Source of the DNA: Candidatus Peribacter sp.
GTDB lineage: Bacteria > Patescibacteriota > Gracilibacteria > Peribacterales > Peribacteraceae
Direction: 5' to 3'
Assembly (NCBI GenBank): GCA_018652955.1
Contig: JABIBA010000013.1
Span: 1-55,879, forward strand
Length of the DNA: 55,879 nt
In this document: in pieces, positions 8,014 through 15,985 of the stretch
How the letters are laid out: every line of letters starts with the position of its first letter
Numbering within the stretch: position 1 is the first letter of the stretch
Made by a program: the position numbers and the translations under genes
The notes under the pieces: generated by a model
Seen by the model: only the letters and a program-made list of their open reading frames with translations
Database searches by the model: none
Told to the model about the DNA's origin: nothing

Positions 8014-9811
8014 GTTTCTTGGAGAAAATGATTGCTGGAGGCGCAGCTACACGAAGAAGTTCTTCGAGAGTAGTAAGTCCCGAAAGAGCCTTAGTAAAGC
8101 CATCTTCAAACATCAGTTTCATTCCCTTTTTCCGTGCGTGCGCGTTGATATCCGCACTCGTTGCTCGGTTGATAATGAGGTTTTCGATCTCTGGAGTAAT
8201 CTCGAGAAGTTCGTAGATTCCTACTCGTCCTTTGTATCCTGTTCCTCCACACGACTCACAACCTTTTCCTTTGTAGAGTGTTACTTTTTTTGATCCTTTG
8301 AAAAACTTAGCAGCCCCTGCAAACATCGACTTAGCAGAGCTTGCAGAGACCGAGTAACTGTATCGGCAATCTGGACAGATGCGTCGCACCAGTCGCTGTC
8401 CGATAATAACCTCAAGTGTAGAAGCCATAAGGAACGGTTCGACATTCATATCCAGCAAACGCGGTACTGCGGTAGCCGCATCATTGGCGTGCAGTGTCGA
8501 GAACAAGAGGTGACCGGTGAGCGCTGCATTAATCGAAATATCTGCAGTCTCTCCGTCACGAATCTCACCTACCAAAATCACATCAGGGTCCTGACGCACA
8601 AGAGCACGAAGCCCTGACGCAAACGTGAGGTTTGCCTTTGCATTTACCTGAATGTGGTTCACTCCACGGATCTTGTATTCCACAGGATCTTCAATCGTAG
8701 AGATGTTGATATCTGGCTGGTTACGCATCTTCATAAGAGCTGACAGTGTTGTGGATTTACCGCTACCCGTTGGCCCTGTGGTGAGGATCATTCCAAATGG
8801 TTTTTGTGCAGCTTTTTCGAGTACTGCCTGTGCCTCTTCTGTAAACCCGAGGTCTGCGAGAGACAGTGTGCGTACGTAGGCAGCGAGCAGTCGCATTACG
8901 ATTTTTTCACCATCGACAACCGGAACAATGTTTACACGTATATCCATCGTACCTGCTTCGTTCTTGTGGCGAATGGCACCATCTTGCGCTGCGAAGTGTT
9001 CGTCGATACGCATGTTTGATTCGATCTTTACACGGTTTACCACCCCTTCGTAGTGCTCACGAGGGATACGTCCTGCCTCATGAAGTACACCGTCTACACG
9101 AAAGCGCACAACAACAATATCTTCCTGTGGTTCGAAGTGAATATCCGATGCTCGCAACTCGATTGCATCGTCCAAGATCTCTCCTAGAATCTCTGGAGCT
9201 ACTTTTCCTTGCTGCTCAATGATCTGTTGGAACCTTGTCGCAAGAGGCTTTCTAAAGTGATGAAGAGAGGACTCGATGTTTTCTTGAGCGGTGAATACAA
9301 ACGTGATCTTTCCGCCAAATTGCTTTGAGGCTTCTGCTTTTTTTGAGGAGAACAGCCCGCCAGACTTTTTTGGTTTTGCTTTGGTCTTCTTTGTTTTTTT
9401 GGCCTTTGTTTCTTTGCCGTCTTTTTTGGGCATAGTGACTTCATCTTGTTCGAAGTTGAGTCGCACTGCCTCTTCGAGTGTCGGTTCACCTGGGTCTGAT
9501 GTTGCAACAGTGAGCGAGTTTCCTGCGTGCTTTACTACAATCGCGTGGTACTCACGTGCAACTTCCTCAGGCAATTTAGCAATCAGCTCTGGAGACGGTG
9601 GCGTTTCAGCGATGTCGTAAAACGGCAACTTGTAGTGTTCGGCTAACGCCTGTTCATAGAGTGACTGTGTAAGAAGCCCTTTTTCCATGAGAATAGAAAA
9701 CAGTTCCATCTTGCGATCTTTCGCAGCCTTCTTGGCAATTTTGAGCTCCTCTTCGGAGACATAGCTTTGTGCTAGGAGTATTTCGCCGAGTTCTGAATCT
9801 TTAAGAGCCAT
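8000..9811 (-). CDS. pilB: Type IV pilus assembly ATPase PilB
   Basis: This 603-residue AAA-type secretion ATPase hydrolyses ATP to drive pilus extension at the cytoplasmic face of PilC. Visible motifs are Walker A GPTGSGKST (345-353), Asp box STIEDPVEY (370-378), Walker B DPDVILVGEIRDGET (407-421), His box TGHLLFSTLHAND (431-443), and a zinc site with CPDC (478-481) and CESC (517-520). The zinc site and the N-terminal GspE/MshEN-like domain identify PilB over PilT. The N-terminal domain is interrupted by a Lys-rich insert at about 126-162 (KAKKTKKTKAKPKK), unusual for the family. It follows the response regulator by one base and overlaps pilC by 14 nt. No PilT retraction ATPase is present in the window. 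Confidence 0.95.
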   Translation of the reverse strand: MALKDSELGEILLAQSYVSEEELKIAKKAAKDRKMELFSILMEKGLLTQSLYEQALAEHYKLPFYDIAETPPSPELIAKLPEEVAREYHAIVVKHAGNSLTVATSDPGEPTLEEAVRLNFEQDEVTMPKKDGKETKAKKTKKTKAKPKKSGGLFSSKKAEASKQFGGKITFVFTAQENIESSLHHFRKPLATRFQQIIEQQGKVAPEILGEILDDAIELRASDIHFEPQEDIVVVRFRVDGVLHEAGRIPREHYEGVVNRVKIESNMRIDEHFAAQDGAIRHKNEAGTMDIRVNIVPVVDGEKIVMRLLAAYVRTLSLADLGFTEEAQAVLEKAAQKPFGMILTTGPTGSGKSTTLSALMKMRNQPDINISTIEDPVEYKIRGVNHIQVNAKANLTFASGLRALVRQDPDVILVGEIRDGETADISINAALTGHLLFSTLHANDAATAVPRLLDMNVEPFLMASTLEVIIGQRLVRRICPDCRYSYSVSASSAKSMFAGAAKFFKGSKKVTLYKGKGCESCGGTGYKGRVGIYELLEITPEIENLIINRATSADINAHARKKGMKLMFEDGFTKALSGLTTLEELLRVAAPPAIIFSKKRAKK

Positions 9812-9812
9812 A

Positions 9813-10202
9813 TTATTTGATGGATGCTTTTACCTTTTTGATAATCTCTACGATTGGCGTATTGGACTTTACAAAGTAGTCCACTGCCCCCAGTTTCTTT
9901 GCGCGCTCTTTGTCTTCTTCTTGCCCCAAGTTACTGAGAATAATGATGGGAGTTTTCTTTTTGAGCTGTTCCATAAACGTAAATCCATCCATTTCCGGCA
10001 TGATGAGATCGAGAAGGATCATATTGAACTTTTCTGCGTTTGCCATTTTCAAACCTTCGGCGCCGTCTGTTGCGATGGTGACGTCGTATCCCTCATGCGA
10101 GAACTTCAATTCCAATGCATGAGCTAGTGGTCGCTCATCCTCAACAATCAGGATCTTTTTCCCTTTCTTTGCCGGCGTTTTTTTTGTGTCTTTTTCGGCC
10201 AT
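9813..10202 (-). CDS. Single-domain response regulator (CheY/PilG/PilH-like)
   Basis: The 129-residue receiver domain has no output domain. Acidic pocket residues are Glu21/Asp22, the phosphoacceptor is Asp65 in ILLDLIMPEMDG, with Ser90 and Lys112 as the switch residues. A short Lys-rich N-terminus (KKTPAKKGKK) precedes the fold. It is the first gene of the pilus operon, directly before pilB. By analogy with PilG/PilH it probably tunes pilus activity after phosphorylation by a histidine kinase that is not in this window. The promoter at 10227-10255 would drive it and the downstream pilus genes. Confidence 0.9.
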   Translation of the reverse strand: MAEKDTKKTPAKKGKKILIVEDERPLAHALELKFSHEGYDVTIATDGAEGLKMANAEKFNMILLDLIMPEMDGFTFMEQLKKKTPIIILSNLGQEEDKERAKKLGAVDYFVKSNTPIVEIIKKVKASIK

Positions 10203-10226
10203 GCTGATTTAGCGAATAATCATTAT

Positions 10227-10255
10227 ATTTTAGCAGAATAAGCCGATTTGAGCAA
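10227..10255 (-). promoter_or_regulatory. Predicted promoter of the pilus operon
   Basis: Reverse strand: -35 TTGCTC (10255-10250), 17-nt spacer, extended -10 TGC-TAAAAT (box 10232-10227). The predicted start is about 18 nt before the response-regulator ATG at 10202. It is divergent from the purH promoter. Confidence 0.6.
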
Positions 10256-10267
10256 TGTAGGAATCTA

Positions 10268-10296
10268 CTGGCAATATGAGTAAGAATCTCTATAAT
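10268..10296 (+). promoter_or_regulatory. Predicted purH promoter
   Basis: CTGGCA (10268-10273), 17-nt spacer, TATAAT (10291-10296). The transcription start would be near 10303, downstream of an in-frame ATG at 10276. That rules out the earlier ATG and supports the purH start at 10324. Confidence 0.6.
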
Positions 10297-10323
10297 CGAA
10301 TTCGTCTTCTAATCTGCTTTCTA

Positions 10324-11832
10324 ATGCCAAAAAGAGCCCTCATTTCCGTTTCCGACAAGACTGGAGTTGAAGAATTTGCCAAACGTCTTATGGCAGCGGG
10401 ATACGAAATTATCTCTACTGGAGGTACTTTAAAGGTCATTTCCGATGCGGGCCTTGATGTGATTGCGGTGGATGATGTCACAGGATTTCCAGAGTGTTTT
10501 TCTGGTCGTGTAAAAACTATGCACCCGAAGATTATGGGAGGGGTACTGTATCGAAGAGGTGACGCCGAACATGAAGCGCAGGCAAAAGATTTAGAAATTA
10601 CATCGATCGATATGGTCGTTGTAAATTTGTATCCGTTTGAAGAAACTGTCGCAAAGGGGATTACTGGTGATGACCTTATCGAACAAATTGATATTGGTGG
10701 ACCAACACTACTTCGCAGTGCTGCAAAAAATAACAACCACGTAACTGTGGTGTGTGACATTGCAGATTACGAACGTGTTATTTCTGAGATTGAAAGCAAC
10801 GGTGATACGTCACAGGAGCTGCGTTCGGAACTAGCAACCAAAGTATTTTTACGCACAGCCGCCTACGACACCGCTATCACTACAGCCCTATCCGAAGGGA
10901 AAAACAGAGGACTGATACTGACAAATGGTACCGCGCTTCGCTACGGAGAAAACCCACACCAGACAGGAACATACTGTGACCTTTATGGAACCGACCGCGC
11001 GTGGAAAGTGATTCAGGAAGAAAAACAGATGAGCTACTTAAATATTTTAGACGCCGACGGTGCATGGAATTTGGTGTGCGAATATAGCGAACCAACTGCG
11101 GCATGTATCAAGCATGCAAACCCATCTGGTGTTGCGAGTCACAGTGATATCTCGGAAGCTTTCCAAAGATGTTACGACGCAGATCGCCTAAGTGCATTTG
11201 GTGTGATCGTTGCACTCAACACACCATGTCCTGCTGAAGTAATTCAGAAAATTATTGATCAGAAAATTTTTGCTGAAGTGATTATTGCACCGGGATACGA
11301 ACCGGAGGCCCTAGAACTTTTGAAGAAGAGGCCGAAGCTTCGCGCTATTGAAATGAGCTGTCCAGAGGGAAAAGATCGAATGACTGCTCGCAGTATGTTG
11401 GGAGGAATCTTGATACAGGAACAAGACACCAAAGTAATTACTAAAGATGATCTGACAGTGGTAACAGACGCCAAGCCAACTGAGAACCAAATCGAAGACC
11501 TGCTGTTTACATGGCTGGTTGTTAAGCACGCAAAGAGCAATGCGATCGTATTTGCGAAAGATAAAATCACCACGGGAATTGGATGCGGCCAGACGAGTCG
11601 TGTCGACAGTACAATCATTGCAGCCCGCCGTGCAGGTGACCGCGCGAAAGGAAGTGTAATGGCATCGGATGCGTTCTTTCCGTTTGCCGATAGCATTGAG
11701 ACCGCGGCAAAAAATGGGATCGTCGCAATTATTCAACCAGGTGGATCTATCCGTGATGAAGAGGTGATCGCTAAAGCAAACGAGCTTGGCATTGTGATGG
11801 TGACAACAGGAGTAAGGGCATTTAAGCACTAA
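10324..11832 (+). CDS. purH: Bifunctional AICAR formyltransferase / IMP cyclohydrolase PurH
   Basis: PurH catalyses the last two steps of purine synthesis: AICAR plus 10-formyl-THF gives FAICAR, which then cyclises to IMP. The N-terminal IMP cyclohydrolase (MGS-like) domain is shown by ALISVSDKTG, ISTGGT and GRVKTMHPKI. The AICAR transformylase domain has LRYGENPHQ and the catalytic region IKHANPSG. The C-terminus DSIETAA..GI.AIIQPGGSIRDEE is standard. The length of 502 aa is near the usual 510-530. The start at 10324 (MPKRALISV) matches the family; a frame open to 10276 would add 16 atypical residues upstream of the predicted transcription start. It stands alone, with no other pur genes nearby. 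Confidence 0.95.
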   Translation: MPKRALISVSDKTGVEEFAKRLMAAGYEIISTGGTLKVISDAGLDVIAVDDVTGFPECFSGRVKTMHPKIMGGVLYRRGDAEHEAQAKDLEITSIDMVVVNLYPFEETVAKGITGDDLIEQIDIGGPTLLRSAAKNNNHVTVVCDIADYERVISEIESNGDTSQELRSELATKVFLRTAAYDTAITTALSEGKNRGLILTNGTALRYGENPHQTGTYCDLYGTDRAWKVIQEEKQMSYLNILDADGAWNLVCEYSEPTAACIKHANPSGVASHSDISEAFQRCYDADRLSAFGVIVALNTPCPAEVIQKIIDQKIFAEVIIAPGYEPEALELLKKRPKLRAIEMSCPEGKDRMTARSMLGGILIQEQDTKVITKDDLTVVTDAKPTENQIEDLLFTWLVVKHAKSNAIVFAKDKITTGIGCGQTSRVDSTIIAARRAGDRAKGSVMASDAFFPFADSIETAAKNGIVAIIQPGGSIRDEEVIAKANELGIVMVTTGVRAFKH

Positions 11833-11834
11833 TA

Positions 11835-12719
11835 CTAAGACTGTGAAAACTTATCACCTCTCAAAAGAACTCTTTTTATTGGGTCTTGGTTTTCAAGTGC
11901 GTCATCAACAACTCCCCAGTGCATTGCCACTTTTTCATTTCGATCTGGATCGTTTTCTTGATAATGATTGTGCACAAGTACAGATGTGTCAGGTCGCTCT
12001 GTCCAATCATGTATGAATGTATCCCCATTTACCTGCGCATGTATTGCATCGATCAACCGCTCTATATGTTGTATGCAGATCTCTCGTGCCTCTGCAGAAA
12101 TATCTCTCTTGGGTTCTGGAGGCGGTCTATGTAATACATGTTTTATGAAGCCCATCAAAGACGGACCTGAGTACTTACTATTAATAACAGCTAAGCTCTG
12201 TTCCATGATGCGATCATTAAGTAAGCGCACCATTTGAAAATGTATTGCACGTACATCAATATTAATTGGTTCTGTGCTAGCATTTTCTGCCATCGTATTG
12301 AGTGTTGTTGCAAATGGATCTTCAGCCAAATCCTGCTCAAACTCATGCGAAAGAAGAGGTGCATTATTGTGAATCGCCTCTGCAACTTTATCGCCTTTAG
12401 CAAAGGCTATGGGACTTCTTTCTTTTCCATCAAACTTCCAAAGCAATACCTTTGGCCTGCCGATGTCGTCTACGTGAAGAATTTGTGTAGAGCCTTTTGA
12501 TGATGAGTTTGGAATTTCAGACCAGCTATCTGTCTCTCGGGTTTCTGTATTACGAATAAGAAGCAGTGCGTTGTCTTTTACGGCTTTGCGAACTTCTTCA
12601 GGCGCTTTCGTAGCCCAAGCTTGAGTATGCAGAGCTCCATTTGTTGGCGTCCATTCTGCCCCAAAAGGATCAAGATCTCTTGTTTCAAATTGCTTATCAT
12701 TGAGTGTAATTCTACCCAT
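11835..12719 (-). CDS. Hypothetical protein, possible 2-oxoglutarate/Fe(II) oxygenase-like fold
   Basis: The 294-residue soluble protein has no signal peptide and I do not recognise a family with certainty. It contains His82-x-Asp84 (ILHVDDIG), a later VLVHNHY stretch (His250/His252) and a basic C-terminus with KRVLLRG. An HxD...H pair with a following Arg is the signature layout of TauD-like and other 2OG-Fe(II) oxygenases, so that fold is a weak possibility. A helical middle part (about 150-235) would be an insertion. It is convergent with purH (2 nt between stops) and has its own good promoter at 12728-12755, which places the start codon almost at the transcription start. Confidence 0.6.
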   Translation of the reverse strand: MGRITLNDKQFETRDLDPFGAEWTPTNGALHTQAWATKAPEEVRKAVKDNALLLIRNTETRETDSWSEIPNSSSKGSTQILHVDDIGRPKVLLWKFDGKERSPIAFAKGDKVAEAIHNNAPLLSHEFEQDLAEDPFATTLNTMAENASTEPINIDVRAIHFQMVRLLNDRIMEQSLAVINSKYSGPSLMGFIKHVLHRPPPEPKRDISAEAREICIQHIERLIDAIHAQVNGDTFIHDWTERPDTSVLVHNHYQENDPDRNEKVAMHWGVVDDALENQDPIKRVLLRGDKFSQS

Positions 12720-12727
12720 AGAGATCC

Positions 12728-12755
12728 CTTATATCACTTTATTTATTTTTGTCAA
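12728..12755 (-). promoter_or_regulatory. Predicted promoter of the 294-aa gene
   Basis: Reverse strand: TTGACA (12755-12750), 16-nt spacer, TATAAG (12733-12728). The ATG at 12719 lies about 8 nt after the -10 box, which predicts a leaderless or nearly leaderless mRNA. Confidence 0.65.
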
Positions 12756-12763
12756 TCGTTTGG

Positions 12764-13360
12764 TTACAAATCCCTCCTCCCAGCAAGTGCCTCTCTTAAC
12801 GTTACCTGATCGGCGAATTCGATATCAGCTCCCATCGGAAGGCCGTGAGCAAGTCGCGTCACTTTTTCTACAGCACCGCCCAACTGCTTTTGAATATAAC
12901 TCGCGGTGGCTTCTCCTTCGACATCGGGATTTGTAGCGACGATAATTTCTGTAATGTTTCCATCGGTACATCTATCGACCAACTCTTTCATCTTGAGTTG
13001 CTCGGGTCCCATTCCATCGATAGGTGAGAGCACTCCGTGCAGTACGTGGTACACACCTTTGAACGATGTCTTTTCGAATGCGACAACGTCGAGTGGGTTT
13101 TCGACAACAAGAATTGAAGTCTGGTCACGTGTTGGGTCTGCACACAAACTACACTGCTCTTGCAGTGTGACCATCTGACAATCTTTGCAATACTTCAGTT
13201 CGTTTTTAAGAGTGATCAGCGAACCACCAAGGCCTTCTGGAGATGCCTTAGAGCTGCGCAAAAGATGGAACGTTAAGCGCTCTGCAGACTTCGGTCCAAT
13301 ACCGGGAAGCTTAGAAAACTCTTCGATGGTTTTTTGAATTTGTGGCGGAAGTAGTGACAT
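12764..13360 (-). CDS. recR: Recombination mediator RecR
   Basis: The 198-residue protein is the full family length. A helix-hairpin-helix is at LPGIGPKSAERL (about 18-29). The zinc finger is Cys58, Cys61, Cys70 and Cys73. The Toprim domain begins at ILVVENPLDVVAFE and continues to ATNPDVEGEATA, with TRLAHGLPMGADIEFAD near the C-terminus. RecR works with RecO/RecF to load RecA on gapped DNA. No recO, recF or dnaX is adjacent; many bacteria pair recR with dnaX. It lies upstream of the 294-aa gene on the same strand. Confidence 0.96.
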   Translation of the reverse strand: MSLLPPQIQKTIEEFSKLPGIGPKSAERLTFHLLRSSKASPEGLGGSLITLKNELKYCKDCQMVTLQEQCSLCADPTRDQTSILVVENPLDVVAFEKTSFKGVYHVLHGVLSPIDGMGPEQLKMKELVDRCTDGNITEIIVATNPDVEGEATASYIQKQLGGAVEKVTRLAHGLPMGADIEFADQVTLREALAGRRDL

Positions 13361-13385
13361 GGGAGGTGATGATACACCATCTTTT

Positions 13386-13808
13386 TTACTGCTGCTCAGG
13401 TTTTGCTCTTCTCCTCAAGCCTGCAATGCCTATGTGCTTTCTTACTTCAAGAATAAAATCTCCTGGTGCACGTGTTCCCGACACATCGCATGTTCCACTT
13501 TCCATTACTCCACTCCACTCATTATGTGTTTTTCCAAGAGGTACCATTTTCCATCGCCACTCTCCTTCTTTTGCACCTTCGAGTGTAAGAGTTTTATCGT
13601 TAAGTGTTGCACTACCCTTGGGCAGAGCTTCGTCGTACGCAATGCGCTGACCCTCATGACTTCGCACACGCAACAGAACTTGTAATAGATCGTCTCTTGT
13701 TATGACTACAAGGTCACTCGCACGATCTGCAAAGGCTGCCACATCCTGATTCGAAGAACACAATTCTCTAAATTCTGTATGAAGCCGCTCGTGTGTTGGG
13801 GAGCCCAT
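13386..13808 (-). CDS. Hypothetical small soluble protein
   Basis: The 140-residue protein has no membrane segment or signal peptide and no recognised family. The N-terminal third is helical and acidic (THERLHTEFRELCSSNQDVA). The middle is beta-rich (SATLNDKTLTLEGAKEGEWRWKMVPLG) and the tail is basic (LRRRAKPEQQ). It sits between smpB and recR on the same strand, 25 nt upstream of recR, so it may be co-transcribed with recR. An AAGGAG element 12 nt before the ATG is one of the few Shine-Dalgarno-like sequences here, though the spacing is long. Confidence 0.65.
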   Translation of the reverse strand: MGSPTHERLHTEFRELCSSNQDVAAFADRASDLVVITRDDLLQVLLRVRSHEGQRIAYDEALPKGSATLNDKTLTLEGAKEGEWRWKMVPLGKTHNEWSGVMESGTCDVSGTRAPGDFILEVRKHIGIAGLRRRAKPEQQ

Positions 13809-13851
13809 ACAAGAACGCTACTCCTTGAATATGGCTGTATCAAGAGGATAA

Positions 13852-14292
13852 CTAAATATCTCGACCCTCTTTTAACCGCCTTCCAATGTCCTGCTCTTTC
13901 TTGCTTTGCCTCTTATCGTATCGCTTCTTTCCTTTTCCTAGACCCAAAATTACTTTGATGTACTTCCCCGCTTTTACCTCTAGTGGCACTAGTGATACCC
14001 CTTGTTCTGCGAGCTTAGTAGTAAGTTTTACTATTTCTTTCTTGTTGAGAAGTAGTGTGCGATCGCGTCCTGGTTCGTAACTTTCAAGATTTGAGGCATG
14101 ACTATAGCGTGCGATCTTCATACCCTTAATAACAGGGGAGCCTGAGACTAGAGAAACGTATGCACCAGCTAAATTGATGTTCCCCATACGGCAAGATTTG
14201 ACCTCTTGGCCTGTTAGCGTAATTCCTGCTTCTAGGGTGTCTACGATGTCATAGTCGTATTTTGCTCGCCGATTGTGGGCTATAGTTTTCAT
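13852..14292 (-). CDS. smpB: SsrA-binding protein SmpB
   Basis: SmpB binds tmRNA and brings it to stalled ribosomes for trans-translation. The 146-residue length is typical. Characteristic stretches are IAHNRRAKYDYDI at the start, GQEVKSCRMGNINLAGAYV, LLLNKKEI and the basic tail GKGKKRYDKRQSKKEQD, which folds into the decoding centre. A TATAAT box (14302-14307, reverse) ends 9 nt before the ATG, so the mRNA should be nearly leaderless. The tmRNA gene was not found next to it. Confidence 0.96.
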   Translation of the reverse strand: MKTIAHNRRAKYDYDIVDTLEAGITLTGQEVKSCRMGNINLAGAYVSLVSGSPVIKGMKIARYSHASNLESYEPGRDRTLLLNKKEIVKLTTKLAEQGVSLVPLEVKAGKYIKVILGLGKGKKRYDKRQSKKEQDIGRRLKEGRDI

Positions 14293-14301
14293 TTGTGGCG
14301 A

Positions 14302-14307
14302 ATTATA
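14302..14307 (-). promoter_or_regulatory. -10 box upstream of smpB
   Basis: A perfect TATAAT on the reverse strand, 9 nt from the smpB ATG. No convincing -35 box at 16-18 nt, so this is less certain than the other promoters. Confidence 0.4.
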
Positions 14308-14352
14308 GGCTCAAATAGGGTATTTAGACAGGAATAAGGGACCTTTGCTGCC

Positions 14353-14380
14353 TTGACAAAACTTTAATATAAGGTAAACT
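14353..14380 (+). promoter_or_regulatory. Strong plus-strand promoter in the smpB-pilD gap
   Basis: A perfect TTGACA (14353-14358), 16-nt spacer, TAAACT (14375-14380). Transcription would start near 14387, pointing toward the 3' end of pilD. No recognised gene follows it, so it must drive a small RNA or the short ORF at 14386. Confidence 0.6.
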
Positions 14381-14385
14381 TCTTT

Positions 14386-14526
14386 ATGTCGAAATGGACG
14401 CTTCAGGTATTCGTATCTGCGGGCACGGCTAGTGCCGACAACATTCGATGTAATTACGGCTTTCAGCCCAAATCTATTGTGGCTGAGAGCCTATTTCAAA
14501 TACCGAAATATAGATCGATAAACTGA
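14386..14526 (+). CDS. Possible leaderless 46-codon ORF
   Basis: An ATG at 14386 lies exactly where transcription from the TTGACA/TAAACT promoter should begin, matching the leaderless pattern of many genes in this window. The frame runs 46 codons (starts MSKWTLQVFVSAG, ends PKYRSIN) to TGA at 14524-14526. It overlaps the end of pilD, on the other strand, by 31 nt. No family is recognisable. The same stretch forms strong hairpins, so it may be a structured RNA and not coding. Confidence 0.2.
   Translation: MSKWTLQVFVSAGTASADNIRCNYGFQPKSIVAESLFQIPKYRSIN
14387..14495 (+). ncRNA. Candidate structured small RNA
   Basis: Downstream of the strong promoter are two clear hairpins. The first is GGCAC-GGCTA-GTGCC (14422-14436). 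The second is an 11-bp stem GGCTTTCAGCC/GGCTGAGAGCC with one G-U pair (14458-14468 with 14481-14491) and a 12-nt loop. No run of T follows the second stem, so it is not a textbook terminator. The sequence does not match what I know of tmRNA, SRP RNA, 6S or RNase P RNA. The ends are approximate. Confidence 0.3.
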
Positions 14527-15242
14527 TCGATGCGTGAATGGGCGAAGATCGAGACAATAGCACCAAGGACAAGAAACGGAGCGAACGCTACGTACTGCCC
14601 ACGTTTTACCTTCCCAGAAATCAGCAATGCGCTAGCAATAGCGCCACCTAAGACATACGTCAAAAAGAGGCACACTGCCATACGTTCCCAGCTTCCCATT
14701 AGAGCCCCTATACCAGCCGCGAGAATGATGTCACCGCTCCCAAGGCACTTTCCACGACTGACAGCCCACTGAGCCCCAAAGAATGCCACTCCGAGGACGA
14801 TACCATCGATCTCAAACTGTCCCAGCATAATACTGTACCCAACTGCGAGTGCGAGCAGAGGGATGTTGAGAAGATCGGAGATTGTCTGCGTACGAATATC
14901 AATAACACTGATAATAAGCATTAGCCACAGAATCAAGCTCAACACTATTGCCTGAGGGAGCACTGGACGATAAAAGAGCGCCGCTATAAATAGGGCTGCA
15001 CTAATAATTTCTAAAAACGGATAACGAAATCCAATGCAATCTTTACACGAACGACACCGACCGCGCAGACAACAAAAACTCAGAAGTGGAATAAGTTCTA
15101 GCGGATGCAATGTGCGCTTACATGCACTGCACTGCGAGCGACCTCCAATAGACATACCCTGTGGAATACGCTCGGCAAGGACCGACCCAAAGCTTCCAAA
15201 ACATAAACCCGCTATGCCAAATAACCATATCGTAAATGTCAT
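14496..15242 (-). CDS. pilD: Prepilin peptidase / N-methyltransferase PilD
   Basis: This 248-residue membrane protein of the A24 aspartic peptidase family cuts class III prepilin leaders after Gly and methylates the new N-terminus. Motifs: GSFGSVLAERIP near the N-terminus; zinc-type cysteines Cys38/Cys41 and Cys63/Cys66; catalytic Asp115 (VIDIRT) and Asp171 in GSGD. About seven hydrophobic helices are evident. It would process the pilins at both ends of this window. It lies 19 nt downstream of the LPDTG-tailed protein gene and is probably co-transcribed with it. Confidence 0.95.
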   Translation of the reverse strand: MTFTIWLFGIAGLCFGSFGSVLAERIPQGMSIGGRSQCSACKRTLHPLELIPLLSFCCLRGRCRSCKDCIGFRYPFLEIISAALFIAALFYRPVLPQAIVLSLILWLMLIISVIDIRTQTISDLLNIPLLALAVGYSIMLGQFEIDGIVLGVAFFGAQWAVSRGKCLGSGDIILAAGIGALMGSWERMAVCLFLTYVLGGAIASALLISGKVKRGQYVAFAPFLVLGAIVSIFAHSRIDQFIDLYFGI

Positions 15243-15261
15243 TGGTTCTTATAATACCTTA

Positions 15262-15963
15262 CTAGGCGAGCTTGCGCTTCTTCTTGCGTGTACCCCATGC
15301 ACCACCTGCAGCACCTGCTGCGATGATACCGATACCCACTCCTGTATCTGGGAGGGCAGCTGCATTAGAACGCTCTACATTGTGGTCTGATTCATCGTCA
15401 CGAATATCACCCCATAGATCTTCCCATGCATCTTCTGATTCCATTTCTTTAGTCGCCATCTGCTCATCCATTACACGGTCGATTGTCTCTTCGCTTGGCG
15501 CCTTATCCCATGCATCGATCTTTTCATCGATCGCGACAGATACACCTCCTGGCTCTCTGTCATTTTCAATAGCCTCTGCGTACTTAGGGTCGTCTTGGTT
15601 GTGACCTGGCCATGCAATATCGAGTGAGTGGTTGTCTACAGAACTAAGAAGTGAAGGATCGTTCTGTGCGTTGTCTTGTAACATTCCTGCAGCACGAAGT
15701 CCGCGACTGAGGATGCGCTTTCGGTTTCCTTTATCCATTGTTTTGTCTGCAATGTTCGACGCACCCAAATCAAATGTGCGACCACCTTCTGCAACGGGAA
15801 GTGTAAGGTATGCCGTTACTTGTGGCTTTGCATATTCGTATCCGTAGTAGAGTGCCAATGCCAAACCACCACCGATAACGGCGCCTAGGATCTGCTTCCA
15901 TAGAGGTGGGCGATCATCCTCTGGCTGAGTTGGTACGATAGGTGTTTGTGTTTGGTCTTCCAT
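15262..15963 (-). CDS. Membrane-anchored protein with LPDTG sorting-like tail
   Basis: The 233-residue protein has no recognised family. An N-terminal hydrophobic helix (about 26-45, ILGAVIGGGLALALYYGYEY) could be a membrane anchor or uncleaved signal. A polar, acidic middle follows. The last 30 residues are LPDTG (about 204-208), then a hydrophobic Gly/Ala/Ile-rich stretch, then TRKKKRKLA. This tripartite tail is the sortase-sorting signal layout. No sortase gene is visible in the window, and the Gly/Ala helix is short. It is the first gene before pilD, with an extended -10 promoter upstream. Confidence 0.7.
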   Translation of the reverse strand: MEDQTQTPIVPTQPEDDRPPLWKQILGAVIGGGLALALYYGYEYAKPQVTAYLTLPVAEGGRTFDLGASNIADKTMDKGNRKRILSRGLRAAGMLQDNAQNDPSLLSSVDNHSLDIAWPGHNQDDPKYAEAIENDREPGGVSVAIDEKIDAWDKAPSEETIDRVMDEQMATKEMESEDAWEDLWGDIRDDESDHNVERSNAAALPDTGVGIGIIAAGAAGGAWGTRKKKRKLA

Positions 15964-15985
15964 AAGTTTTTGAAGTAATCACGTA

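Noticed and set aside
10276-10323. Upstream start for purH
   Set aside because: The -10 box of the purH promoter lies inside it and the 16 extra residues do not match PurH.
13852-14495. tmRNA gene next to smpB
   Set aside because: The gap at 14293-14495 is too short, has no tRNA-like ends and no tag-reading-frame signature.
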